A DNA stretch of 64,000 nucleotides from Erythrocercus mccallii. Its lineage: Eukaryota > Chordata > Aves > Passeriformes > Dicruridae. Below the pieces are notes generated by a model that worked only from the letters and a program-made list of their open reading frames with translations, searched no databases and was not told where the DNA came from. A program made the position numbers and the translations under genes. The stretch covers positions 25,130-89,129 of the forward strand of contig VZRG01002066.1 in the NCBI GenBank assembly GCA_013397435.1, given 5' to 3'. Shown here in pieces: positions 36,301 to 51,300 of the stretch (its first letter is position 1; each line of letters opens with the position of its first letter).

Positions 36301-39300
36301 TTTTCTGCTTTTCTTGGTGACAAGTCATCGTGTGGCTCTTAGTTCTGAAGAGAACAGCACTGAGCACAGTCACGCACATTTTCCATTGATTGGTTGGTAG
36401 GAAAAATTGATTGTGTGTGTGTGTGCTATACAGTGACTGTACATGGCTCTGCGTACAGCATCACGCTGGTTTCTCTCGCAATTTACCTATTCATCAAGTG
36501 TAAATAGCTGCTGTTTGCTGCAGCCAGGGCTGTGGGAATCAGTGAGTAAACCCTCTGTGGAATAAACCCCAGGCAGTTTGCAAACAGCCAGAGCTTCCAG
36601 CTCCTGGCTGAACTGAAGAATCACAAGTGTGAAACGCACTGCGAAAACATTTTTGCCAGTGAAGTGTGTGTTGTCCTGGTGGGAAGAAGGGCTCAGAGAA
36701 ATTGCTTCTCTGCAGTTCAGAGTGTGTGGGTGTCTGGTCCCCACACAGTTTGCTAGAGCTGCCTGCAGACTCTGCCTGCTGCGAAGGAAATTTTGCTCTT
36801 TAGGTACTTGAAAACTCTTGGGTGCTTTATGCTGTAACACCAAATGTTCCACATAACCTGCCACATGCCTCTATATCAAAATATGAAAAACTTAAGCTCT
36901 GTGATTTAAATGTGTGCACTGTGCATCCCAGAGCACTAAGGCCACATTGCTGAGTTCAGGAGGATGGAGGAAAGGTGCAGAAGGCATCCTTGGATGCTTG
37001 AATGTCAGTATTCCTGTGTTGGTTTATGTTGTCTTTCTGCAGGTGTCTGAAAGCAAACCCTGAAGTTACAGAAAGCAATAGGTTAAAATCACGTTCTGTG
37101 GGTATGTTTCTTCTAAATCCATTTGAATGTTTTGAGGTTTTAAGAGCTGGTGTCAGTTAAGGAGAAAAATGAATTTGTGGTGAAAGACTTGGAGTCAGGA
37201 GGATGAGGCTTGTTCTTGGCTCTGCAGTGCATTTTCCATGTGACTCTGCAAGTCATAAAATCTTTTTGTTGTAGTTTCCTATTCTTACTGCAGGGATGGG
37301 AGTCTTTTTAGAGTCATGATGGCATCTTTACAGTTAATTAGGCATTAATACCTTACATCAAATATCTCTGGTGGAAGTTCTAGCACTGATATCTGAAAAA
37401 CAATTGCCAAAGTCAGCACAGCTTTTAGGTTTCCTGAGGAGCCTGCTTAATTTTGGTTACTTAGAGTAGCATCTACAAAACAAAACCTGAGGGGAGTCTT
37501 TAGGTATTGCCTATATTCCTCCCATCACACTGACCTTGACTGTAAATGGCCTTCTGAGGTGGTTTGGAGGTGCTAGTTCAGCCTCAGCTCCTTTTTAATA
37601 TCCTTGTAAAAAAACGCTTGTAAATGCATTTATTTAGAATTCAATTGTGTTACTCTTTTTCTTGGCTGAATTCATTTCCTTGGTGCTTTAAAGGACTTCA
37701 TTGTACAGCACAGTTGTCACTGAGGATGGGAAGTGTCACTCAGAGTAGAAGCTGATAGCAATAAAATTACTGTGTTCCCGTAAATTCACTTGAGTGCCAA
37801 CTCCCATTTCTGACCTGTCACATAATTGGGACCAGCCCTGACCTGTGTAGGTGGGTGACCACCAACACAGCTCATTACAGCTGTCAGGTTGGGTTTTCTT
37901 AGTGGGGCTGTTATTGAAGGGAGGTAAATGTGTCCTGCAGTAGAGAAGCAGGAGGAATCCTCCTTTTCACCCTTTCTTTTCATTTTCTGCCATTACTCCC
38001 CATTTTCCTGGCTTTCTGGCTGTCATGTTATGTACTGTTGGAGATAACAATAAAATGGTTTTATTTCAGAGCAGGGAGAAGGGAAGGATGCTTTATCAAG
38101 ATTAAATATTTGTGGAAGTAGAAGTATTAAATTTTGGGATTCAACAGGCCTGGTGCCTCAGCTTTATGCTTTGTTCCTATATCCTTTCTGTGTATTCAGC
38201 ATGAATGCTTGGAGGCATGGGAAGTCAGGCTGCCCACCTGCCAAGTAAGGTTGAACTTGCTATATCAATAGGTACCTAGTTAATGGAAGAGTTGCTTTTC
38301 TTCAGGGTCTATAAAGCATTTAAAGGTCGTTGAACTGAAGACCATGTAAATGCAGCTGTTGCCAAGATGAATTAACTTGTGCTGCAGGAACAATGAATCC
38401 ATTTAGGACCTCTGAAACCCAGATTTTTGTTACAAATTTTGAATCGCAGAAATACTAGAATGCAGTGGGGAAAAATGCAGAGGTTCATGAGGGAGGTGTG
38501 GAGATTTCTCCCAATTTAATTTCTTTTGTTTTGCCTCTCTGCTTACAGATTCTCACAAACACAAAGATAAACACAAAGACCGAGAGCACCGGCACAAAGA
38601 GCACAAGAAGGACAAGGAAAAAGACCGGGAAAAGTCCAAGCACAGTAATAGGTGAGGAAAAAATGGATGAAGTCTTTGTAGGCTAAAACACCACAGAATG
38701 TACAGTCTTACAAGAATTACTCTAATAATAAATGAGTATGGAGTGACTACATTTTGAGTGTGGTTTTTATAAGTGTAGGTGCTTTAAGCCTGATTTTTGT
38801 CACTGCCTGCATTTCCATGTGGGTGGCTGAAGCTGTGCATCTTGCAAATGTATAATGCTGATACTAACGTATAAACGACAATTGTAGCTTAGTGTTAAAG
38901 GTGTAGAAAACTAGCTCAGCCTCACCTTCATGCAGATTGATGGGTTTTGTTCATAATCTTTTGTTGTTTGTCAGAAATGTGGAGTTCTCTTCATGCTGGT
39001 GTAAAGCCCCACTGCTTTAGCACAGTGAGACCCTCACGTGGCTACTAAGCCTTCTCGTGATTAGAAGTGCCTGGAAAGCTGGTTCCCCAGAACCATGGTG
39101 GTGTCCTTGGCCTGTCGCCATAGTGGCTGAAGAGCTCTGTGTGATGAGCTGTGAGGCAGCGCTGGGAAACTGCTGGGTTAGATGGATCCCAAAGGACTGT
39201 GTGCTGTTTTGTCCAATGTGATTTATACACTATACTGCCAGTGGATGGGGAAGGTGTTTGATGCCAGGCACCCGCCAGATCACCCACATTGATGTGGTGG

Positions 39301-42300
39301 CCTGTAGCTCTTAAGCTGCTGAATTCCTTGGTCCAGTTGCTCCCTGGCCTGGGCTGTGAGCTGCAGGAACCAGAATGTGGAGGTCTGTGTGAAGGTTTGG
39401 TGTGATGGAGGATGGGGCAAGTGTGTCACAGCTTGGATGTTACCCAGGTGAACTTTGCTTTTAACTCCTGACACACAAGTGTTGTGGAGCCTAAATTGCC
39501 ACCAAAACTTGCAAAAACTGGTTCCTGGAGGGAAACTTGGTGAATGGCAGATAGTGTTTATGCTGTGGGCAGGCAAGTGTATTACGTAATTGCTGTGCAA
39601 CTGTGATAGCACTGTCCGAAAAGTAACAAAAAAGTTTGTGTTAGCAATGATTTCTATTAAAAAGCATGAAAACGAGGGAGTCTGTGCAGAGCAGTGGGTT
39701 TGTTTTATTGAGCTCACACTGGATTCAAATTTTCTGTGATCTTAGGAGAAGTTACACAGGCCTACTGTTCCATAATGTATCTTTGATGGGGAAAAAGCCC
39801 TAGGCCAAATAACTTGCGTTTGCTGCCTCTCACAACAAGGATGAAATGCTTTGGACATGTTCTTTGCCTTTGTTCACACATCTATATTGCCTTGATTCCT
39901 AGCTTTCGTTTTCCTGATCATCATGCACCCCAAAACTGACTGCCTCACATTTCCAAATGCTCATTGCTTTGCTTGAAAAACCATTCTACTGAAATCTTAG
40001 CAGAGCACATTCTTCTGTAAGGAGTAATGTATGCACTGTCTTTAAATTCTCAAATTCATTAATACTTTGAATTCATTTGTGTAGGAGTTGGAAATGGTCA
40101 GCGTTTTTTAACTGGAAGAACTAATGGCTCATAATTTGAAGCTGACTTTGCAAACAATAAATACCAAAACAGCGGAAAGAAGACAGAATGGCTGTGATGT
40201 TTTGCAAGGTGTAGGTCAGGAGGTGATATGTAATCATGCCTTATCTTGAAGTACTTCCTTCCTCCCTACCCTGTTGTCTTGAAATCCCTCTGGGAAAAGC
40301 ATCATGTTTTCTAGGCACTGTGCCTAATGCTCCCAGTTGTTTTCATGTCTCTGTTAAGTGCTTGTGTGTCCTGTGAGCACAGTATCTGCTGCATGCTGGG
40401 GTCCCAAAACAAGATTCCCCTCTGTGGGTGGCATCACTGAGTGCAGGGGGTTTGTTCAAGACATTTTTGGGGAGAGATTACAGAAAAATGCTTTGCCCCT
40501 CAGGTTCCTTTGCAAGGGAGGGCTTCACTTTCCCAGACTGAGTGCACACTCTGCCTTTCAAAGCTGCCACCTTAAAAATGAATGTATTATAGTGCTGAAT
40601 CTGGAGATTTGGTTTTGAGAGTGGTTCTCTGGGAAGTTAACATACATGGACATGCCTGTGATCCTTTTGGGATCACTCCTTTAGGAGTGCTCCAGAATCT
40701 TCACTATCCCATTCATGCTCTGTCATACACAGGGTTGCTTGCTGTGTAAAAACAGCAGACTTGTAACAGAACTTCATAGAAATTTAAATTTAAACATTTC
40801 TTCCTTAAATGCTTTGATTCAGCTATCACCCATACAATTCCATAAATGTAAGTTGCTGTGAGATTCAGATTTTAGGTGACTGTTGTTTGAAGGAAAAAAG
40901 CCTGCTGGTTTGTACTGAAGTTTCTCCTTTGACAATGAGAAACAAGTGAAAAATAGCCATGAATTTCACAGAAATTAAAGAAAAAATTCTCCAGGAAACA
41001 AAAACAGGGTGTATGGTGGGGGGGTTACTGTGGTTTTTACCTGTATGAAGAATTTTTAAAGCACTTGATAAAAGGTTGTATATTAATCTTTTTGATAAGT
41101 TTATCTTAGATTTATTGAATTGCATGTAAATCTTCACAAAACCCATTCTGTATTTCAGAAAAGCTGCTGTGTAAATGCAAAAGCTGTGCTATATCTTGGG
41201 TAGTTCTCAAAAGAGTTTGAATGGTGCTTTAGCAGAAATCGAAGCCATTGTTTTCTGGGAGACGTGGATTGGTACCTCTGTGACATTTTATCCGTGGTGT
41301 GTGAAGAGCCCCTGATTGCATTCTGAGAAGCACAGTTAAGAGCAGTGTGTGGTTGTGTTTGAAGCAGATCGTTTTTGTGTCTGTCTGTAATAGTTTGACA
41401 GTTTCATTTCCTGTCCTGTACTTAAAAAAGGCTTTTAAAATAAAACCTGCATCAAGAAGGCAGAACAACTCCAATGCAGGAGAATAAATGTTTCCTGTAT
41501 CCAGACTTTGAAGGATCTAAACTGCCAAGATAAGTCTCCAAAATACCTAAAATAGACAATTTTGATTTCATATGACAGAAATGTGTGGAGTGGTATGTAG
41601 AACTTCTTAATTTTGGTTCTTGCTTTCCTCCTCTCCCACTCACAAGATGACACTTCTGTGTCTTAACCACTCATTTACAGCTGTAGTAAACTGGGAGAGA
41701 ACATTTGTGTGCCTCAGACCTCCCCGTCACCCCTCAAGGAAAGAAAATGCAAAGCCCACTTAAGAACAGTCTGTATCAAGGAATAAATCCACATCACTAT
41801 CCGACTAAGTGTGGGGTTTTTGCTCATTTTCTCAGCCCTGTACTTCCTGGTCTCCAAACAAAAATCTAATACACATCCATTAAATATAAATGTCAGTGGT
41901 TATAAAAATAAAATGAAACAAATCCCATGTGGCAAAAGGTTTCTGATCTGTGGGAGTTGAATATTTCAGACAAGTAGACCACATAAAATAATGGAATAAC
42001 AGGTCCTTTGAAGCCAAGCCTTGTTAGGGAGCAGGTTGGAAGTGTTGGCAGTAACAGGTGTGTCTGTGCCAGGTGTCCTGGGCTCTCTGCAGGAGAGTGG
42101 GCTGCCAGGAGCCTGAGGAGGGAGGGCAGGGCTGGCTGGGGCAGGGCAGGGGAGCAGAGGCTGCTCTGCAGCGCTGAGCCGGGCTGTCAGCCTGACAAGC
42201 ACCGGAGCCGCAGGAAGAAAATCTTCTGTCAGATTGCATATTTCCTCCATTTACTAAATCTCTTGTGATCACAGCTTGGGATGAACCGAGGCATGGAACG

Positions 42301-45300
42301 CAGAAGGGATTCACAGACCTGATCTTCACTGGCAGACTTTTATGGTTTTGCTAGGAAAAACACAGATTCTGGGCATTTGCTAGCCATAAATTTCAGGTCA
42401 AATTTCTTGCACACCTCCTCTGGTTTATTATGTGATCCTGATCCTTGGAATGGTGTGTGCTGGGGACAGGAGGAGGCAGAGATACCCGATTAGGGGTAAA
42501 GGCAATTTAAAAAAAAGACTTCACACCTGCTGTTGCTAGCAGGGATGAGTTTGTTTTTCTACCCCATTTTAGTGCACAGTTCACCTTGAGCAATTTTCTA
42601 ATGTGACATTGCTTTCCAGTAGTGAAAATTTTTGCTTTTTATTTGGTAGTCTTCTTAATTCTCACATGTCCATAGCTATGTCCAAAGCATATGCTAAGCA
42701 TGATACTCATTTCAGTACGTGAATATTGTTCTTATTCCTAACATTTTTATCAGCTGTTGATTAGTCCAGCTTTTTATCTTGTTCCTCTTGCTGGAGGCTT
42801 GATCTGTTATCTGTGAAAAGACACACCACTGGGAAGAATGGTTTCAGGTTGTTTTATTGCATTGCCAGAAACCCAGCAAAACCTTTGGGACTCACGTGTT
42901 TATTCCCTGTAATTCCATATGATAACCCTCTAACAGCATAATATCCTGCAAGCCAGCTGAAAACCTGCCCTTCCCTGGGGTGCTGCTGCTTTGGAAGTGC
43001 TCCCTGCACAGCAGCTCTCCCTTGGTGTGCATCAGCCTGGATGCGATCGCAGGTTTCCATTAATACTGTATTGCGTCAAACGAGACACGGGCTGTGTCAC
43101 CTGTGCCCTGTCCCCATCGTGTTTTTAGGCTGCACTGAAATCACAACTCCCTGTTATTTTACGCTTCAGCTGTGCTGCAGCAGCTCCCGAGTAGGCACGG
43201 CTCCGATGGCAACCGGCTCTGGCACTCGCTAGTAGCAGATTCCCTGCCACGAGCTAATTACAGCAGAGAGAGGAAATAAGAGACACTTTAGATAAAGCAT
43301 CCTTCCCAGCTTGTGGTTTTGATGCTGGAATGGAAAGGGCCTGGGAAGGGATTATTAACGTACATAAATGGCACCTGAAGAATGCAGTGTTAAATTACTG
43401 CGAAGCTGTTGCAGTTTGAAGGAGGAAGCTGTGATCTGCACATCTGCTGTTCTTTGGAAACACTTTCCACTTGTGACTTTCCCATGTGATCTCGGCCTGA
43501 GCAGCTGCTCCCAGGTGCCTGGGCTCCCTTCCTCTGCCTCTCCCTCTCCTCTCTCCTGCAGGCATCTTCATTGGGAAATATATCCATGCTTACAAGGGAA
43601 ATGGCTGCTTCTGATGCATTTTCTGCTTCATGTGCTTCAGCCTGAGCTCCCCGCAGCCTTTGGATGTCCTTGTTTACACTAAAACTGTAAATGGAAGACA
43701 GTAAGCAAGCTGGCACAAAGGATGGAGTGCTTCAGGAGATGTGTGTACTCACCTGGCCTTTGTCTGAACTAAGCCAGTAGTAGTACAATGATACACCTGT
43801 AGATGATGTAATGCCTTGTTCTGCCTGTCTTAATGTGATCTCCCACTGCACTTGGTTGCCTTAAAAAAAACACTAACAGCTGTGTCAGCATTAAACACCT
43901 TCAAGAGGCATATCTGAGTTCAGTGATGCAACTGCAGTGGTCTGGGTGAAAAGGAAGATCTTACTTTGTCAGCAGGGCTGGGTATGAGCAATTGTTAAGA
44001 TCCAGTTGTCCTGTTTTCAGGCTAGACTCCCCTGGAGCTTCCCTCTATCTTACAGGGGTTTTGCTGTCCTACTTCCATGACTCCAAGCTGGCTTGTTGGC
44101 AGAGAGATATGTGCAGGAAAGGTAACAAAGGATTCAAAGAGCTCTGAACAATGAATTCAAGATAAAATTAGCAGTGTGCATGTGATCTTGAGACCATTTT
44201 GCTCGGGTTCTTTAAAGAAAAGTGATTTTTTTTCTTCCAGTTTTGAATTGACCGGGAAGGTAGACTTCTGATCTTTAAATTGTTCCCAGTTCCTCCTAAT
44301 AATAGCTTTGGAATTGTCTGAAATAGCTTTCTGATAGAAGGCTGAAACTCCATCTTCAGGGTAAGGATGGCATCCTGTTGCCTTCTCTTTTCTTTTGAGA
44401 TTAGTGTGGTGGTTAAATTGTGTTCCCTGTAGGCTCACATGTGTACCTGAGCCAAATGAAAGACCAAAGCAGCTCAGCTTGACTGGAGCTAATGTGCGAG
44501 CAACTTGCTTTGCTTTAGGAGAAAAAAGAAGTTCCTCTGCTAAGGATTGCTGCTTGAGGCCTTTGTTATTGGCTCATTTCCGAGGGAGCTTTTCTGGGAG
44601 ATGGAGATTTCCATCCCTTCAAGAGAAGAGGGGCACAAGCCTTCCTCGATGTACATGTCAAAAGTTTTGTGCTGAGTTGTTGAAGAGCTGTGCTCCAGTG
44701 TCTGGAAACACACAGGGCTGGCAAGCAGGCTACTTACAAATAGGGGAGAGAAATTTATGCTCTCTTTTAACATTGGAGTGAAAAGTACACAGTTATCAGA
44801 TTTTTATCTAGAGAACTCCTTCCAGTCACGGGGAGCAGCAGCAAGCAGGACCTCGGGGCCAAGCCACCAGTGCTGATCTTTGGAAAATGAAGCTGCAGAG
44901 TGAAACTGGAGACAGAGTTTCCTTAGGTTATCTGAGCCCGCATTGCTTGGGTGAGAAATTTACTGCTCATTGCAGAGCAAAGGGGAAGGATAGTCTTATG
45001 ATAAAAAAATGAAATTGAGAGCAACAACTAAGACTGAGTCAGGAAGCCAGACTTCTTGATTCTGGCTCTGATGCTGAAAAATCTGAGAAACTAGGCTGAA
45101 AAATTTAGATTAGATTGCATGACAGCTTTTCAAATCTGGCCACTTATTCTCGATCAAGAGGGATGTCATTTGAGCTTCTACTTGAACAAGCCTAAGTTCT
45201 TAGAGGTTTTAGCACTTTTTTTTATTCCTGCTGTAGCCAGTAGGCATTCAGCACACACAAATATTGTCTCTGCCTCTCTAGGCCAATGGGATTTTGTTTC

Positions 45301-48300
45301 TGTTTCCATCTTAGCTTTGCAGATAATAGATTGTCATCCATTTGTTTGCTTTTAATCATGCTTTGTGTACATCCCAGGGCTCTTCCAGTCATGTACTGAA
45401 AGCTAGTGCTTTTGACTTCTAGTGAGATTGAGGATGATGCTTGGAAAACCAAAATGTTTCCCGTTTTTTGGGGATGGGTTTTTTCACTATTCCAAACTCC
45501 CAAGCAACAGCAACTGCCATGAACTTCACCTCTGAGCACTAACTCCAGTGGTTGCAGTGTGTACCACACTTTAATGATATAAATTAATGTCTGAGTAAAA
45601 CATGTTACTTCAGGTAGGATTTAAATATGAAACAGTCAGAAAATAAACACAAATAGACTTGGAAAGATGATGGGTCTGAGCCTTGTCTGTGTTATGATTT
45701 TTTTTTTGTACGTTGGAATTATAGAATCACAGAATGGTTTGGGTTGAAAGGGACCTTAAGGCTCATCTCATTCAACGTCCTGCCATGGGCAGGGACACCT
45801 TCCACCAGACCAGGCTGTCCAAGGCCTATCCAACCTGGCCTTTAATACAGGGATGGGGCACCCACAACTTGGATTGATAGAGGAAGTTGAATACTGATAT
45901 TGAATGTTGTTGTTATGAGTATTGGTTTAAATATATGAAGGTTGAGATACCTTTTAAATTGTCAGTCGTAAATCTTTGGCAAATGGGATACCTGGCATAC
46001 AGATACCAGTGCAAGATATCAAGTCAGAATTTCGAGACCTTCCTGAGTTTAAAAATTATTAGTAATGTGTGGGGTTTTGCTTTCAGACAGTCAATGAATC
46101 TGATTGGAGCAAAGGAGAATTAAATAGGTGTCTTGAGCTTGGAATACTGATGAATAAACAGAACCTGGGATGAGAGATCTGAGCAGCAGCAGGCATGTTG
46201 TGGATTTCCAGGATCCAGTGTCAGGATGTTCCGTGTCTGTACTCGCATGTCCTGAGCACACTGTACATAACATGATCTGCTGGGTAAGAATAGTCTGCAG
46301 TTGTTGAGTCTGCTCACAGGCAACATGTGGTGCTGTGTGTCTAACTACAAGCATTCCTAGAGTGCCTGTTGCCTTTTGATGTTCAGATAGGCCTTCACTG
46401 CTTTGTATGAAGAGGTTGCTAGAGAGTTAAAATTAAATTGGTTTCTCTTGCTGCTGATCTCTTAGTGTCACACAGTATGTGAATATACTGATTTCCTTCA
46501 GAGATGGATTTTCATGCTTTAGCTACTTGAGCTTGGATGGCTGCTGTGTGTTTATTCAATTTATTCAATGTATGTTTATTGGAGTGTTATTATTCAAGCT
46601 ACTCTGGGTTTGAATTGTTTAGACCTTTGGCAGGTTCACATGCATCTGTCCACTCTGGTGTCTGCAGTTGTAAGCTGGGTGTGGGTTGGTGTATTTGTGA
46701 CTGTGATTGCCGTGCTCCTATTCACACAGAGACTGTGGGAGCTGGTTAATGTGCTGCTTGCTCTCTGTAGCCATCAGCCTTTTTGCAGTCTGTTTCTGTA
46801 TAGAAAGAAGTCTCAAAGAATCTGTAGCTTTTAAAAATCATGCTCTTGCCCAGCATTCCTGGCTGTGTTCACCCAGATTGCTTTGGGCTTGCCACCTGAG
46901 TGTTGAAATGACTGAAATAAGGAAAGTGCCTTTTTCTGGTAAAGCTTTGTAATGTATTTTGTAATCCTATGGAGAAGCACAGTGTGTCCCAGAGAACAGC
47001 AGTGATGGGAATCAGGTGCTGAGAAGGGAGAGTGTGAACAGCCAGCATGAGGAGAGCAGCTTGGTTGGTGTCTTTCTGTGCTGATTTACACCATGCCTTT
47101 GACTTGCTAAAGCCCTGGGTGACCTCAGGGAGTCCACACAACCTTATAAGTGTGTACTGAAGGCCTGTAGAATTGCCAGGCTTGTTACTTGGCTTCCACA
47201 TCACTGCTGCTAATCCTTGTGGCCAGTTCTTGATGTTTCTATTCTGAGTCTCCTAAGAGTATTGCCTCACTTTTGGCTTCAAGGTTTGTCAGTCCATGAA
47301 AAACCTCATTTTCATTTGAAAACAGCCATGTGTCTTTCTAGTTGATAAGAAAAACTTGAAAATGTGATAGAAATTTATCCTGATGTCTCAGAAATCAGAA
47401 GTGGGTAGAAAAAAAATAATAAAGGTTGATTTTCTTCTCCTTGTATGCATTTTCTCTTAAAAAAGATTCTAAAGATTCTAGGTATTTAAACTCTCAATAC
47501 TGCTATTCATAACACCAGAGTAGTTACAGACCAGACTCTCACTTGGAAACACCTTTGTTGGGTTCTTGCCTCACAGGATGGAGCTGTTTCAGCAGAGCTG
47601 GGCTGGCTGTGGTGGCATCAACAGCTCCAGCTGAGGACTGCAGCATTATTCCTGCCTTTTCTGTTTGACTTTGCATAAACACAAGGACATCACATATCCT
47701 GTTTGCTCTGGTTTTCCCATCTGTTTGGGAATAATAGAGATCAGCGGTTTTCTCTTTAAGTTCCAGAGATGAGAGCTGCTGCAATGACAAACTGTTGTCT
47801 GAGCAAAAGCTGACACGGGCATTGACAGGGCTGGCAGCTCTGTCCCAGTGACCTTTTATGTGGACTAGGAAAAGAGGGAAAGCAGAGACAGTGAGAATTT
47901 GTCCTAAAGTGGTGAGCTTTAAGTGTAGCAACTGTGGATTTCCTCAGCAATCCAGGCTGATGGGTTTCCTGAAGTGGAGGCTTGGCAACTGGGATTTTGT
48001 GGTATCCCTCCTGTTCTCTTCATCCTGAGGAGAATGGGTCATGCCTGACAGGAGACTGTGGTGGATCTTCCTGTTAAGGTGATCCCTTATTTCTTAGGGT
48101 TTGTCATCATCAAAACCTGTGACTCTCTACCACTGAAAATTGTATTAGTCAAATCTCCTTGTGTTCTCCTCTGCAAACACACTCTCTTGTCTTGCAGTGA
48201 GCACAAAGATTCCTCGGAAAAGAAACACAAAGACAAGGAGAAAACCAAACACAAAGATGGCAGCTCAGAGAAACACAAAGACAAACACAAAGATAAAGAC

Positions 48301-51300
48301 AAGGAGAAGAGAAAGGAAGAGAAGGTGGGTGTCTCCTGTGGGAGAGACAAGAGGATGGGTCTGGCTTATAATGCTGAATAGTACAAACTCAGTGGTTAGA
48401 TGTAGCTTGTACTTCAAGTTTTTATCAGCTTGGAGAGAATTATCCCAGTGCTAACTCAGACACTTTGTTTGTGGAGTGCTAGATATGAACTCATAAGGGC
48501 TTTGTCTGCAGGTATGTGAATAGGAACAGTTCCACTGTGGAGCTGTGTCCACTGGCTCCACGTTTTCTCCCATTACATTTCACTTTGCCAAGCTTGAGTT
48601 CAGAGGCAAGGGAGAAAATTCAGTCATATCACATTCAGTTCATGCAAAGAGCAAACTATATACTTAATTCAAATTTACTGAGGAAATTGGAGGGCCCAAA
48701 AGTACTGAATTGATTAATACTTGCAGAAAATGTTGCCTTTCAGTCATGTAGGTCACTAGTGACTACAGGGGATGGAGATAGTCACAGTTTCTTCTGCAAG
48801 TTAAATACTCTTTGTTATATGTTGGAAAATGCTAATCAGCTCCTACTTTTTATGTTTTTCAGATGAAGTTGTCTTCTGGTGATATAAAAATAAAGAAGGA
48901 AAAGGAAAATGGCTTCTCCAGGTAAGAAATCAGGTCTATCATTTGGAAAAAGCTGCCATTTGTCTTTTCATGGGTGTTCAGTGTTTGAATCCTCTCACTT
49001 GGTCTTGACAAAAAAATTGGAGTAATCTTAAGCCCTTCAGAGGATACTCAATTCTTCTCAATTACTAGAATGGGTAGATCTGCTTACCCAGTAACTGGAG
49101 ATGAGAGCTGTGGAATACCTGGTGTCTGCCTGCACATACTGGGTTTGTCTAAGTATTCGGGAGCTGGATTCTGCTGAGGACAGACTGAACTATGGGAACA
49201 CTGGTAGCTGGATTTGAAGGAACCTCTGTTGTAAAATTGAACCCTGCAGACAGTCTGCCAGAGACAGGACCCAGCAAAGCCAGTCCAGATTGCCTCTGTG
49301 TGTCTCTCTTGTAGTGTGACTGCAGCCTGAAGCCTTTGCAGAGGAGTGACAAGAGTGACGTGTAGAATCAGAAGTACCTTCAGGAAATGCATAGATGTCC
49401 TACTCTAGTACTAAATTCCTGCTTATAATAGAAGCTCCTGGACCTGAGTGTTTTATCAGTCATCGCTAAGTAGTCTTATTAAAAACCTGACGTGAGCAAT
49501 TGATACAAGAGTACTTTTTCTTAATAGTCAACCAAGGTGTCTTGTGACTTGTTTACAATCCAGCCATTAGTTATTTTAAGGTGCTAAATCCAGTCCATTG
49601 ACTTGCTGAAGGTGTGTGGCATGGTGGATGCATGCATCCATATCTGTTAGTCAAGAACAGCACTTAGTTCATAAATTCTTTTAGTTTATGAGTCCACTTA
49701 AAAATCAAACAAAATCTTTCCAGTCTCACTGTATTCTGTGGATACAGAGAGGTTCGGAGAAGGCACCTGCCTGGCCCATGCCTTTTAGGTATTCTTTATT
49801 TGTTTTGAATGTGCCCTTTTGTCATGAGTTCTTCCATCTGTTTCGTTTCCCTGCTCTTACTTAAAAATGCAGAGGAAGGAGTCGGGCTTGGCGCAGGGCA
49901 GAGGCGCCATCTCCAGGCCCTTTGGGGAATGCTCTGCAAGTAGCAAGCAGTGACATTCGGGTGTTCCATGGTGCAGCAGACAGTTAATAACTCTCTCTAG
50001 CCTCTGCTGTTCAGCAGAATTGCACGATGTGCTACTCTCACCAGGGATGTTGGATGCTCTCATATCAAGATAGCTGAATCCTCTTTAGGTCCAAGAGCAT
50101 TTTTTCATGTGTTTGAGAAAAGCCTGGAGGAGCCATTGCATTTGTGCCTTCTTCAGGGCCAAGTGCTGGCTAAGAGTAAAGCAATTACTTTCTTTTTTCC
50201 TGCTGAAATATCCTTTTTCAAGTTCTGCAGAGAAAATGTCCTCATTCAGATGGTTTTTATTTTTTTCCTTAAGACTTGGTATGATGAGCAGCGTTACAGT
50301 CTTGGAAACAATGCGAGTCGAGGTTCAGCTTGCTCATACAGCTCCTTTCTTTTCACAGACTCACACTTTATTTCTTCCATTACAAAACATTGTGTAATAT
50401 TTCAGTGTTAAAATAGATAAAATTCCTAGTGACTTTACACACAGTAGTTCTGCATTTCTGCCTGAAAGGGAGAATATATTAAGTGGGACAATTACCTTTT
50501 TTTTCCATAGATGTTTTGCGACTGTCTCTGTGCTGCAGACTTGTGTCTTAGTCAATTCCAGGCGATGCAACAGAAATGGCTTCGTAGAGCAGCTCGTTTT
50601 TATCTCCCCTGAGCTGCATCTTCAGCACTGCAGTGGCTTTAGAGCTGTGAAGGAGCAAACTGCTTGTTCTGCTTCATGGACACACTGCCAGCTAACATGA
50701 GACTCCCTAATGTCTCCTGCTGACTGTGTTCTACAAAGCTGAATGCTGCTTATTTTAACTCCTGCTTCATCTGATTGCAAAATCCCCACATTGGCTTGGA
50801 AACTTGAGTCAATTTGATATAGAAATTGTTGGTGGGACATGAATAAGGAAGCCCAAGATGGCACTAAGTAATTCAAAATGTAATTTTGGATTCTTTGAGA
50901 CATCATTTTCTTTATGAACATCAGTGAAATGCTCCTGTGAAATCTAGAAATAATGAGTTTGTCTAATAGAATAGTCTCTCTTGCACTCATATTCTATTTT
51001 TTTTTCTTATTGCTAATGTCTTGGGATGGTATGGCTGAAAATACTGAGCCTAACTTTGTGGTCTGTTGAAGGGGACAGGATTGTTTGCTTCCTGCAGTTT
51101 GGACAGTGAAAAGAGACTGATCTGTTTAACTTTGCCAAATCTTTGTTTCCTTTTCTGGTTTTCACATGCCTCAATATTTAGTTGGCAAAATATTCTGGGG
51201 AATAGCTTTCAAATCTTTGTTTAGCTGATAATATTTTTCTCCTTTAAAAGACTCAATAAGGGTATTGAGTTGAAACTAAGTAACATCCTACATTTGAGTC

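Larger units (their letters stand above)
9878..38548 (+). other. TOP1: TOP1 intron 2, about 28.7 kb
   Basis: This is the largest intron visible. It starts in the CpG island, contains an assembly gap with duplicated flanks, then passes into AT-richer sequence with short open frames on both strands and no supported exon. Recognised contents are an AT-rich stretch near 10.9-11.0 kb, an LTR fragment at 18369 and a GT microsatellite at 36410. Nothing else could be assigned. The acceptor is ttgcctctctgcttacag. Confidence 0.9.

Noticed and set aside
48058..48197. In-frame upstream extension of exon 4 beginning with a Met
   Set aside because: The conserved TOP1 sequence starts exactly after a good acceptor AG at 48196-48197, and the upstream residues are unrelated to TOP1.
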